Source: Bdellovibrionales bacterium Ga0074139 (GTDB lineage Bacteria; Bdellovibrionota; Bdellovibrionia; Bdellovibrionales; Bdellovibrionaceae). From it: a stretch of DNA of 64,000 nucleotides. This document shows positions 26,896 to 35,544 of this stretch, one piece after another (the first letter of the stretch is position 1; each line of letters starts with the position of its first letter). A program made the position numbers and the translations under genes. The stretch spans positions 103,783-167,782 of the forward strand of contig LNEB01000008.1 in NCBI GenBank assembly GCA_001464795.1, given 5' to 3'. Below the pieces are notes generated by a model. The model was not told the origin of the DNA and ran no database searches. It saw nothing but the letters and a program-made list of their open reading frames with translations.

Positions 26896-29226
26896 ATGAT
26901 GACACGCGAACTTGAAAGACGACTTTCTGAAGCCGCAGAACTTGCCAAACAATCCAAACACGAATTTATTACTTTAGAACATATTTTACTAAGCCTTTGT
27001 GCAAGCCCCCAGGCTGCTGAAATTCTAACAGCTTTAAAAGTCGATGTACCCATTTTAAAAAAGCGCCTCCGTGATTATTTAAAAAAAACTCCATTGATCA
27101 CAGATGAGCAAGTGGAAACCTATGGTGGCTTTCAGTCCTGGCAGCCAGAATTTACGCTGGCCTGTCACAGACTTTTTCAGCGCGCAGCCATGCAAGTGAA
27201 AAGTTCTGGAAGATCACAGGTTAACGAAGGCACTTTGCTAGTGGCATTATTTTACGAACAAGACTCTCATGCTGTTTATGCCCTCGCCCAGTTTGGTGTG
27301 ACACAATTTGATATCATCAATTTTCTATCTCACGGGATTGAAAAAGATTTATCCCTGCCCGCCCCAGCCGAAAGCCAGGATGATTCAAGCCAATCTGATT
27401 CAGAAAAAAAATCAGCACTGGAAAATTTTTGTGTGAATCTCACTCAAAAAGCTAAAGACGGAAAACTGGATCCGGTGATCGGCCGTGAGAACTTAATATC
27501 CAGAATGCTGCAAGTGTTATCAAGGCGAACAAAAAATAATCCACTTCTGATAGGTGAACCAGGGGTCGGAAAAACAGCAGTCGTTGAGGGCTTAGCCTTA
27601 GCACTACTGGGTGATACTTTGCCTGAAAAATTACGCAATCTCGAAATTTATTCTTTAGACATGGGAACTTTGCTTGCAGGCACAAAGTTTCGTGGTGATT
27701 TTGAAGGACGGCTTAAAAATATTATTAAAGAAGTGATGAAAAGAAAAAATGTGGTTCTGTTTATTGATGAAATTCATACGGTTGTTGGTGCAGGATCCAC
27801 CAGTGGTGGCTCCATGGATGCATCGAACTTGTTAAAACCCGTTTTAGGACGCGGAGAAATTTCTGTCATTGGTTCCACCACACAGGCTGAATTTCGTGAG
27901 CACTTTGAAAAAGACAGAGCTTTAAATAGAAGGTTTCAAAAAATCACAATCAATGAGCCCTCAAGGTCAGAAGCGTTGGAAATTTTAAAGGGTCTTAGAA
28001 AGAATTTTGAAAAGCATCACAATGTGGATTACTCAGTTGATTCCCTCGAAGCCTGTGTGGATTTAAGTGTTAAACACCTCTCAACAGGGGCGCTACCAGA
28101 TAAAGCCATTGATCTGATGGATGAAACAGGATCCTTTGTGCGCATGCATGCCGCAAATGATGAGTCTGTAAAAATTCGCAGCCGTGATGTGGAAGAAACA
28201 GTGGCAAGGGTTTCAGGCTTACCGGTTGCACAAATCTCTGCTCAAGAAAAAACTCAACTCAAAGATTTAGACAAGCGACTAAAAGCTTTAATCTTCGGTC
28301 AGGATAAAGCCATCGAACAGGTGGTGGCTGCCATTAAAATGTCCAGAGCTGGATTAAAAGCTCCGACAAAACCCGTGGGAAGTTTTTTATTCTCTGGCCC
28401 CACAGGAGTGGGAAAAACTGAAGTTGCTAAACAACTCGCGGAACAAATGGGAATTCCCTTTGTTCGCTTTGACATGGGCGAGTACATGGAAAAACACTCG
28501 GTGGCTCGCTTGATCGGTGCGCCCCCGGGCTATGTGGGTTTTGAATCCGGAGGACTACTGACTGAATCCGTTACCCAAAAACCTTACTGCGTTCTATTGC
28601 TGGATGAAATTGAAAAAGCTCATCCTGATATTTCGCAAGCGCTTCTGCAAGTGATGGACGCTGCTCGGATGACCGACGGCCAAGGTCGTGTGGCTGATTT
28701 TAAAAATGTGATTTTGATTCTCACAACCAATGCAGGTGCAGAAAGTGTGGCCAAAGGATCCATCGGATTAGTGGAAGCTCCAAGATCAGGACTTTCACTT
28801 GAAGCTGTGAAAAAAACTTTCAGCCCCGAGTTCATCAACCGTCTTGATGCTATCGTTCCCTTCTCTGATTTGAATCAAGAAATTATTTTAAAGGTGGCAC
28901 AAAAATCAGTGGATGAGTTAAAAATGTCTTTGATGCCACAACGGGTGGATTTACAAGTTTCAGCAAGCGCACTCGAAAGACTTTCGGTTTTAGGCTATGA
29001 TAAAGCTTACGGAGCGCGTCCTATGCAAAGAGTTGTCAACGATCAGCTGAAAAAACCTATGGTGGATGATTTACTGTTCGGTCGTTTGACATCTGGCGGA
29101 ACCGTTTACGTTGACTATGTGGATAACGAGTTCAAGTTCCAAATAAAGGCCTCTCCTTCGCCCAGTGGTTCCAATTTGGATCCGTCTATAAAAAAGACAG
29201 TTAAAATTAAATCCGGTTCGAATTGA
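26896..29226 (+). CDS. clpA: ClpA ATPase subunit of ClpAP protease
   Basis: Hexameric AAA+ unfoldase of 776 residues. The N-domain (about 1-145) docks ClpS. The first AAA module has GEPGVGKT and the Walker B region LFIDEIHT; the second has GPTGVGKTE, LLLDEIEKAHP and the sensor 2 arm GARPMQR. An IGL tripeptide in a surface loop (near 620) is the ClpP-docking motif, so it belongs with ClpP and is not ClpB. The C-terminus is extended and basic. GGGGGTGAG precedes a double ATG. Confidence 0.97.
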   Translation: MMTRELERRLSEAAELAKQSKHEFITLEHILLSLCASPQAAEILTALKVDVPILKKRLRDYLKKTPLITDEQVETYGGFQSWQPEFTLACHRLFQRAAMQVKSSGRSQVNEGTLLVALFYEQDSHAVYALAQFGVTQFDIINFLSHGIEKDLSLPAPAESQDDSSQSDSEKKSALENFCVNLTQKAKDGKLDPVIGRENLISRMLQVLSRRTKNNPLLIGEPGVGKTAVVEGLALALLGDTLPEKLRNLEIYSLDMGTLLAGTKFRGDFEGRLKNIIKEVMKRKNVVLFIDEIHTVVGAGSTSGGSMDASNLLKPVLGRGEISVIGSTTQAEFREHFEKDRALNRRFQKITINEPSRSEALEILKGLRKNFEKHHNVDYSVDSLEACVDLSVKHLSTGALPDKAIDLMDETGSFVRMHAANDESVKIRSRDVEETVARVSGLPVAQISAQEKTQLKDLDKRLKALIFGQDKAIEQVVAAIKMSRAGLKAPTKPVGSFLFSGPTGVGKTEVAKQLAEQMGIPFVRFDMGEYMEKHSVARLIGAPPGYVGFESGGLLTESVTQKPYCVLLLDEIEKAHPDISQALLQVMDAARMTDGQGRVADFKNVILILTTNAGAESVAKGSIGLVEAPRSGLSLEAVKKTFSPEFINRLDAIVPFSDLNQEIILKVAQKSVDELKMSLMPQRVDLQVSASALERLSVLGYDKAYGARPMQRVVNDQLKKPMVDDLLFGRLTSGGTVYVDYVDNEFKFQIKASPSPSGSNLDPSIKKTVKIKSGSN

Positions 29227-29289
29227 CATTTTCTAAAAGCGTAGCAGATTAGTGATATAACTTTCTTTTGAAAGAGGGAGCTTAATTCT

Positions 29290-30183
29290 ATGGTTTGGCT
29301 AAAGCGTATCGGTTTATTTTTATTAACAAATATTTTAATCATGGCCACAGTGGGTGTGGTTTGGTCGATTTTAGGAACTTATTTTAATATCACAGGTCAC
29401 ACAGCGTATCTTGTGGTCTTCAGTGGTGTGGCCGGATTCGGTGGAGCTTTCTTTTCCCTCATGATCAGCAAGTGGATGGCAAAGACCATGTACGGAGTGA
29501 AAATCATTCCTGCCAATTCACCCGATCCACAGCTTCGTAACTTAGTCGAGCGCGTGCACAGTATGGCAAAAGCAGCAAGACTACCTAAAATGCCAGAGGT
29601 GGGAATTTACGAATCCCCCGACATGAATGCCTTTGCAACAGGACCTTCAAAAGCGAATTCACTGGTAGCTGTCTCAACGGGACTTCTTCATCAGATGAAC
29701 GAGCGTGAAGTGGACGGCGTTCTGGCCCATGAAGTGGCTCACATCGCGAACGGTGATATGGTCACAATGACTTTGATTCAAGGTGTGGTGAATACCTTTG
29801 CTTTATTCTTCTCAAGAATTTTAGCCAATATTATTTCCAGCCAAGTGGATGAAAGATACCGTACTGTTGTTTACTTTGGATGCTCTATTGCCGGTGACAT
29901 CCTGTTCACTCTTTTAGGTTCCATGGTTGTGAATTACTACTCACGCGCTAGGGAATTTCGTGCGGATGCTGGCGGTGCCAGGTATTCAACTCGTGAAAAC
30001 ATGATCAATGCATTAAGACGTTTGCAAGTTAGCCCCCAATTGGCTTATGCCAATAGTGATGAAAAAGATCAATTGGCCACAATGAAAATTTCTGACAACA
30101 GAAAAAAGGGTGGCCTCGCTGCACTTTTGATGACTCATCCTCCCCTAGAGGAAAGAATCCGAGCTCTTGAACGTGCTCGCTAA
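29290..30183 (+). CDS. htpX: HtpX membrane zinc metalloprotease
   Basis: Inner-membrane M48 protease that degrades misfolded membrane proteins. Of 297 residues, two spans lie at about 8-30 and 38-60, the zinc site HEVAHIANGD follows near residue 150, two more hydrophobic segments come after it, and the third ligand is in the EFRADAGG region. The start MVWLKRIGLFL is typical. GGGAG stands upstream. It precedes slt with a 17-base overlap, and both act on the envelope. Confidence 0.97.
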   Translation: MVWLKRIGLFLLTNILIMATVGVVWSILGTYFNITGHTAYLVVFSGVAGFGGAFFSLMISKWMAKTMYGVKIIPANSPDPQLRNLVERVHSMAKAARLPKMPEVGIYESPDMNAFATGPSKANSLVAVSTGLLHQMNEREVDGVLAHEVAHIANGDMVTMTLIQGVVNTFALFFSRILANIISSQVDERYRTVVYFGCSIAGDILFTLLGSMVVNYYSRAREFRADAGGARYSTRENMINALRRLQVSPQLAYANSDEKDQLATMKISDNRKKGGLAALLMTHPPLEERIRALERAR

Positions 30184-31891
30184 AACTTTAATCGTTTTTC
30201 TTTTCACGGCTTTTGGTTATGCCGAAAGTCGTGAAGAAATAATTAAAAGTTGGCAACAAATTCGTGAAACTTCCTTAACTAATAAAGCAAAAGCCTGTTC
30301 TGATCTGCAAAATGCAGGTTGGGTTAAAAAGTTCAAGCACCAAGATATTATTCAATTTAAACTCAGTGACTACTGCAAAGTTCCTCCGGATGTGGATAAA
30401 AATAACCCTGAAGGACTACTTAAGCTTGCTCAGTTTTATCGCTCTGAGTTTCAACCTCTAGAAGCTGAAAAACTTGTAAAATCAGCTTTAAAACTCAAGC
30501 CTTCAAAAAACTTACGCATTTTGCTATTAGAAGAGCAACTCAAGCTGGATCAAATTTTTCAAAACAAAAAATCCAGGCTTAGTACTTTAAAAAGTTTGTC
30601 TTTATTAGATTCTGAAAAATACTCGATTGATTACGCAAGAATTCTGTGGACCTATTCACAAACAAAAAGCGCTTTAGCTGTCCTAGCTCGTGCCGACAAA
30701 AAATGGAAAAAATCCGTATCCAGACAGTATCTTTATTTTATTCAAGGCCGCATTTTAGATGAGCAAAATAAAACCTCTCAGGCTTTAAAACTTTTTGAAA
30801 AAGCTTTAAAAGAAAAAGCCGAGGATTCGGACGTTTTAAAAAATTTAATTAATTTTTATTCTTGGAAACTTTATAGAACCAACAAGTTGACAAAATCATT
30901 GGAAGTCCTAGAAAAGTTCACAGCCACTTCCACAGACCGATTCACTTTTGTTCGGGCCCAGTTCTGGATGGCAAAAATTCATCAAAAATTGAAGCGTGAA
31001 GAAAAGGCCAAAGAAATTTGGAATCAAATCATCCAAGAAGATCCCTTAAGTTATTACTCAGCCCTTAGTCATTTTGAGTTAAAAAAACCCTTTCAACCTT
31101 TTCAGTTTGCAAAGAATTTAAAAGTAACATCCATCAAGGATCATTCAAAAATTGATTCTGATGCCGCTGATAAATGGCGTTGGTCCGAGGATTTTTCTGA
31201 AAAGGTTTTTCAAGAAAGTTTTATTTCTAATTACACCAATAACTTCTATGAACAAAAAGAAAAAGATCAAAGGATCTTAATTGAAAACATGTGGCAAGCC
31301 GGGCTGACCAATGCTTTAACTTATTTATTAAGCTCAGCCCCTATCGAAAAACGGCAAGCGGCCTATGATTCCTACACACCTTTTCTTTTTCCCACACCTT
31401 ACCTTGAACAAATTAAAGCCCAGTCCTTGGAACTCAAATTAGAACCCTCACTTGTGCTTTCCTTAATTCGACAAGAATCAGGATTTAATCCCATGGCACG
31501 AAGCCGCACTGATGCTTTGGGTCTGATGCAAGTGATGCCAAAAGTGGCACGAAAGATTGCCAAAGATTCAAAGATTACTTTTAAGGAAGACACAGAACTT
31601 TTTGATACGGAACTGAATTTAAAAATTGGCACACGAGAATTACAAAACAGACTGAAAGAATTTAAAGGCAATTTGGTTCTCGCTATTGCCTCCTACAATG
31701 CTGGCTCGGATCCAGTTCAAGGCTGGAAAAAAAGAAGAAAAAATAAAAATATTTTAGAATTCATCGAAGAAATTCCCTATGAGGAAACTCGTAGTTATGT
31801 GCGACTCATTTTGAGAAATCAGATTATTTACAAAAGAATCGACTCGAGTACCGAATTTTTCTTTCCTGAGGAGTGGCTAAAACCCATTTAA
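30167..31891 (+). CDS. Soluble lytic murein transglycosylase, Slt70-like
   Basis: Exported peptidoglycan-cleaving enzyme of 574 residues. A signal peptide ends at FGYAES. Helical TPR-like repeats (about 50-400) form the doughnut seen in Slt70. The C-terminal SLT domain has LSLIRQESGFNP with the catalytic Glu, GLMQVMP and AIASYNAG. It makes 1,6-anhydromuramyl products. Starts TTG (30167) and GTG (30173) are both possible inside htpX. In a predator such enzymes may act on its own wall or on prey, which cannot be decided here. Confidence 0.92.
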   Translation: MNVLAKTLIVFLFTAFGYAESREEIIKSWQQIRETSLTNKAKACSDLQNAGWVKKFKHQDIIQFKLSDYCKVPPDVDKNNPEGLLKLAQFYRSEFQPLEAEKLVKSALKLKPSKNLRILLLEEQLKLDQIFQNKKSRLSTLKSLSLLDSEKYSIDYARILWTYSQTKSALAVLARADKKWKKSVSRQYLYFIQGRILDEQNKTSQALKLFEKALKEKAEDSDVLKNLINFYSWKLYRTNKLTKSLEVLEKFTATSTDRFTFVRAQFWMAKIHQKLKREEKAKEIWNQIIQEDPLSYYSALSHFELKKPFQPFQFAKNLKVTSIKDHSKIDSDAADKWRWSEDFSEKVFQESFISNYTNNFYEQKEKDQRILIENMWQAGLTNALTYLLSSAPIEKRQAAYDSYTPFLFPTPYLEQIKAQSLELKLEPSLVLSLIRQESGFNPMARSRTDALGLMQVMPKVARKIAKDSKITFKEDTELFDTELNLKIGTRELQNRLKEFKGNLVLAIASYNAGSDPVQGWKKRRKNKNILEFIEEIPYEETRSYVRLILRNQIIYKRIDSSTEFFFPEEWLKPI

Positions 31892-31957
31892 ACTCAAGGT
31901 CCAGTTACAGCTTAGGCCTCAAATGCCGATAAATCCACTAGTTAACTCGAGGTGGAA

Positions 31958-33337
31958 ATGCGTTCAACTGTTGTCCCTTTAACTATCGCAGGGTTTTTCT
32001 TTTTTTTCATTGGTGGATTGATTTTATTTTTCCAATTCGATGATGGCTTGAATCATACGCAATTTCGTTCTGGAAGCTCCACTTCCGGAAAAGCTCAGTC
32101 ATTAAGTGCCAGATCTTTAGAAGATTCCAAAATCACAGAAAAATTAACAAAAATTGAAAATGAACCCAGTGCTTTATTTAATGATCCTGCTATTGCACAA
32201 GCCTGGGGTTTAAAAAAATCCGATGCAGCCAGGGCTTGGTCAGTGACTAAGGGCTCTAGGGAAATAATTGTCGCCGTCATCGATACAGGTCTCGACACTC
32301 AACATGAAGATTTAAAAAATAATTTGTGGAAAAATGTGGGTGAAATAGGAACGGATTCTAAAGGTCGTAACAAATCTACCAACGGAGTGGATGATGACGG
32401 CAATGGTTTTATTGATGATGTCCACGGTTGGAATTTTGTTAGAAATAATAATCAATTAAATGATAATCACGGTCACGGCACCCATATCACTGGGATTATT
32501 GCTGCTGAAGCCAATAACAACACAGGAATTGTAGGAATCGCGCCCGAGGTTTCCATTATGACTTTGAAATACTTTGATCCGCAGTCACCGGGTTCGGATA
32601 ATTTAAAAAATACAATTAAGTCCATACACTATGCAGTCAAAATGGGTGCCCACATTATTAATTACTCGGGTGGCGGTTTGGATTATTCTCAGGAAGAATT
32701 TGATGCTGTTAATGAAGCTAGAAAAAAAGGGATTCTGTTTGTAGCAGCTTCTGGTAACGAGCGTTCGAATTCTGATAAAATTCCCTATTACCCTGCTGAT
32801 TACAATTTAGATAATATTATCTCTGTCACCGCTTTTAATCCTTCCATTGAAGTTCTGGCTTCAAGTAATTGGGGAACAGAAAGTGTGCATATCGCAGCCC
32901 CGGGGCAAAATGTGATCTCCACTTTACCTGGCAATGCCTACGGTTTTATGACCGGAACTTCTCAAGCCACAGCTTTTGTGACTGGTGGAGCGGCCTTAGT
33001 TTTATCGCATCAGGCTGGCTTCAAATACACAGATGTCAGAAAATATATTTTGTCCACGGGTGATGCTCTTGAGAGCTTAACGGGTAAAACTCAAAGCTCT
33101 AGGAAGCTCAACCTTTACAAAGCTTTAACCATTTTAGATCAGGATTTGACAGCTTCTGGCGTCAGAGCCACCAATTCTGGTCAGGTCAAAGTTTTAAGTG
33201 AACAGATCGAAAACTCAGGTCTAGGAGCCACAGCTCAGTTTGGAAAAAGTTTGATTGAGGCTTTACAAAAAGCAGAGGAAGAAGATTCAAGCCGAGTTAG
33301 AAAAGATCGTTTAGGACTGAACCCAGGTTCGCCTTAG
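31958..33337 (+). CDS. Secreted or anchored subtilisin-like serine protease
   Basis: S8 family protease of 459 residues. An N-terminal hydrophobic segment (about 8-28) is a signal or anchor. The catalytic triad is visible: Asp in VAVIDTGLD (about 109), His in HGHGTHITG (about 172) and Ser in GTSQATAF (about 335). A short pro-region and a C-terminal extension of about 70 residues with no recognised domain flank the core. The ATG has GAGG at proper spacing; a GTG two codons earlier is less likely. The end overlaps a convergent gene by four bases. A role in processing or prey degradation is inference. Confidence 0.93.
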   Translation: MRSTVVPLTIAGFFFFFIGGLILFFQFDDGLNHTQFRSGSSTSGKAQSLSARSLEDSKITEKLTKIENEPSALFNDPAIAQAWGLKKSDAARAWSVTKGSREIIVAVIDTGLDTQHEDLKNNLWKNVGEIGTDSKGRNKSTNGVDDDGNGFIDDVHGWNFVRNNNQLNDNHGHGTHITGIIAAEANNNTGIVGIAPEVSIMTLKYFDPQSPGSDNLKNTIKSIHYAVKMGAHIINYSGGGLDYSQEEFDAVNEARKKGILFVAASGNERSNSDKIPYYPADYNLDNIISVTAFNPSIEVLASSNWGTESVHIAAPGQNVISTLPGNAYGFMTGTSQATAFVTGGAALVLSHQAGFKYTDVRKYILSTGDALESLTGKTQSSRKLNLYKALTILDQDLTASGVRATNSGQVKVLSEQIENSGLGATAQFGKSLIEALQKAEEEDSSRVRKDRLGLNPGSP

Positions 33338-33930
33338 ATTTTAAGTTTTTCGCGGTAGAAACCAAATGTTAAAACAGCCATGATCACACCTGCACCGAAC
33401 ATATTTTTAAGTCCAGGGTGAAGAAGTCCCACAAGTACAAACAAAGCCGAAAGACCCAGCAGCCCCCAAGGAAGTCTTTGTTTCCAAAGAGCTTCCACTT
33501 GTGGAGTGGGATAGAGCACTTCTTTCACGTCTGCTGGAATTTGCTCCCAGTTCATATAAATTTTAAGAAGTTTATATTTATCACGGGCGCAATCAAGATG
33601 GTTCATTCGTCGGCACAGATCGACAAAGTCCCTGTGGGACTGAGGATTATCTAAATTCTGGAAAGCCGCTTTCCACAGTCTGGACACTTGCGAAGGCCCC
33701 ACCGCCGTTGGAACTTCAAGAATTTTTTTAAGAATATCATCTTCTGACCAAAGGGAAGTTTCGTAGTGGCGATCTTTTTTAAATAAAATAAACTGAGAAT
33801 CACAGGAGTGACAAGAGTAAATAAGACCTTCTTGAGGGTTCAAAATTTGAAAAGCCTGCTTGCACTGAGGACACGAAACAGCATCGTTGAACTTTGAAAA
33901 TTTTAAATCATAACTTGCTTCTGTGATCAT
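33334..33930 (-). CDS. Zinc-ribbon membrane protein, unknown function
   Basis: A 198-residue protein with an N-terminal zinc ribbon (CPQC and CHSC) and two adjoining C-terminal membrane spans (WGLLGLSALFVLVGLL and MFGAGVIMAVLTFGF). The middle is helical. AGGGG before the ATG at 33930 supports this start over an upstream codon that would reach into lnt. It is divergent from lnt with a gap of 21 bases and convergent with the subtilase gene. I do not recognise the family; a ribbon facing the cytoplasm with a tail anchor is the expected topology. Confidence 0.78.
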   Translation of the reverse strand: MITEASYDLKFSKFNDAVSCPQCKQAFQILNPQEGLIYSCHSCDSQFILFKKDRHYETSLWSEDDILKKILEVPTAVGPSQVSRLWKAAFQNLDNPQSHRDFVDLCRRMNHLDCARDKYKLLKIYMNWEQIPADVKEVLYPTPQVEALWKQRLPWGLLGLSALFVLVGLLHPGLKNMFGAGVIMAVLTFGFYREKLKI

Positions 33931-33951
33931 GCATCCCCTACATTCAAGAGT

Positions 33952-35544
33952 GTGACTTATTTTTTTCAAGCACTCAAGAAGTATCATCTCGCTTTTTTAA
34001 GTGGTTTTTTAATAGCCTTCAGTTACCCTCCCCTAGGATCTTGGGCTTTGACTTTTTGCTTCGTCCCTTTGTGGATTCTTGGTACACGACTGACTTCTTG
34101 GAAACAGGTTTTCTTTGCGGGTTGGATCACTCAATTCACTCTTAGCCTGATCGGTTTTCATTGGATCGCCTACACAGCTCATGCCTTTGGCAACTTACCA
34201 TGGGCGCTGGCTGTGCCGGCTTTGCTACTTTTTGCGACCTTCGTGCACTTGCATATCCCTTTAGCGCTTGTGATCACTTATTTTCTTAACAAAAACAGAT
34301 CCTGGCCAGTTCCCATGGTTTTTCTTTTTTATGCCTTACTAACAAATCTTCTTGAACGTGTTTGGCCGATGATTTTCCCATGGCATGTGGGCTACTCGTT
34401 ACTTTTCTCAAGACTTGAGGCCTTTCAATTGGCTGAATGGATTGGCTTTAGTGGCCTGTCAGGATTGATATTATTGATCAATGCCGTCATGGCTGTGGCC
34501 GCTTATTACTACTCTCAATCTAAAGCAAAAAGTGGTTTGGCTGTGGGCTTTGCCGTTTTTCTATTTTTTTGCCTCACTGTTTTAGGCTCTGTCATGAAAC
34601 CTGATGTAAAATCAGAGTCATCAATCAATGTTCTGATTGTTCAAGCTAATATCGGCCAACTTGATAAAGTATTGGCCGAGAAAAATTTAAAAGCGAACCA
34701 AGGCGAAATTCAACAGGCCGTCATGGATCGCTACTTTGCACTGACCAACAAAGCTTTACAAAGTTTTCCAGAGACCCAACTGATTGTTTGGCCAGAAACA
34801 GCCTTAGCCGATTACTTGGATGTGGATTATTTATCCAGAACCAGACAGCTTCAGCTGCGTTCACAAATACTCACTTGGAACAAAGCTTTGATCACAGGGG
34901 CCTACTCCAGGGAATTTGGCACCGATCAAGTTTATAACGGACTGTTTTTTTTCAATGCTCAAGGGCAGCTCACAGACTCCGCTTACCGAAAAAGTCAGCT
35001 ACTGGCTTTTGGTGAACGCCTTCCCTTTGGCGATGTCTTCCCCTGGCTTTATGATCTACTTCCCTTTGTTTCAAGTTTTGCCACAGGCCCCGGTCCACAA
35101 ATTAAAAAACTTCAGATTGAAGACAAAACTTATTTTGTGGCCCCACAAATCTGCTATGAAAGTTTGTACCCTTGGTTCACAAGGCAGGGAGCAGGCTTAG
35201 GTGCTGATTTGATCGTCAATGTGACCAATGACTCTTGGTTTGGAAAAACCTTTGAACCCTTTCAACATGCGACCATGACGTGGGCCCGAGCCATAGAAAC
35301 ACGCAGACCCTTAATCCGCTCTACAAATACAGGTCAGTCCTCTGTGATCAGTGAAACAGGAACCGTTTTAATGAAATCACCACTGGGTCAAGAGTGGTTT
35401 GAGATGGTGAAGCTTCCCGTGCCCCCTCAACGGCAGACTTTTTATATGAAGTACGGGCATCTTGACTGGGTCCTTCACCTTGTGTTTTTGTTGGGGTCTC
35501 TAGGAGGACTTCACTATCATGGGCGAAAAAAGAAAAACGTTTAA
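33952..35544 (+). CDS. lnt: Apolipoprotein N-acyltransferase
   Basis: Adds the third acyl chain to lipoproteins in the inner membrane, the last step after Lgt and LspA. Of 530 residues, the first 210 hold multiple spans and the rest is a nitrilase-fold domain facing the periplasm. The catalytic Glu is in VWPETAL, the Lys in YRKSQLLAFGERLP, and the Cys in PQICYE. A GTG start is used and no ATG lies nearby. The end overlaps mutS2 by 26 bases. It matters here because the window encodes several lipoproteins. Confidence 0.95.
   Translation: MTYFFQALKKYHLAFLSGFLIAFSYPPLGSWALTFCFVPLWILGTRLTSWKQVFFAGWITQFTLSLIGFHWIAYTAHAFGNLPWALAVPALLLFATFVHLHIPLALVITYFLNKNRSWPVPMVFLFYALLTNLLERVWPMIFPWHVGYSLLFSRLEAFQLAEWIGFSGLSGLILLINAVMAVAAYYYSQSKAKSGLAVGFAVFLFFCLTVLGSVMKPDVKSESSINVLIVQANIGQLDKVLAEKNLKANQGEIQQAVMDRYFALTNKALQSFPETQLIVWPETALADYLDVDYLSRTRQLQLRSQILTWNKALITGAYSREFGTDQVYNGLFFFNAQGQLTDSAYRKSQLLAFGERLPFGDVFPWLYDLLPFVSSFATGPGPQIKKLQIEDKTYFVAPQICYESLYPWFTRQGAGLGADLIVNVTNDSWFGKTFEPFQHATMTWARAIETRRPLIRSTNTGQSSVISETGTVLMKSPLGQEWFEMVKLPVPPQRQTFYMKYGHLDWVLHLVFLLGSLGGLHYHGRKKKNV

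Noticed and set aside
31541..31557. TGGCAC followed by TTGC in the slt gene
   Set aside because: Spacing is one base too long for sigma-54, and it lies inside a coding region.
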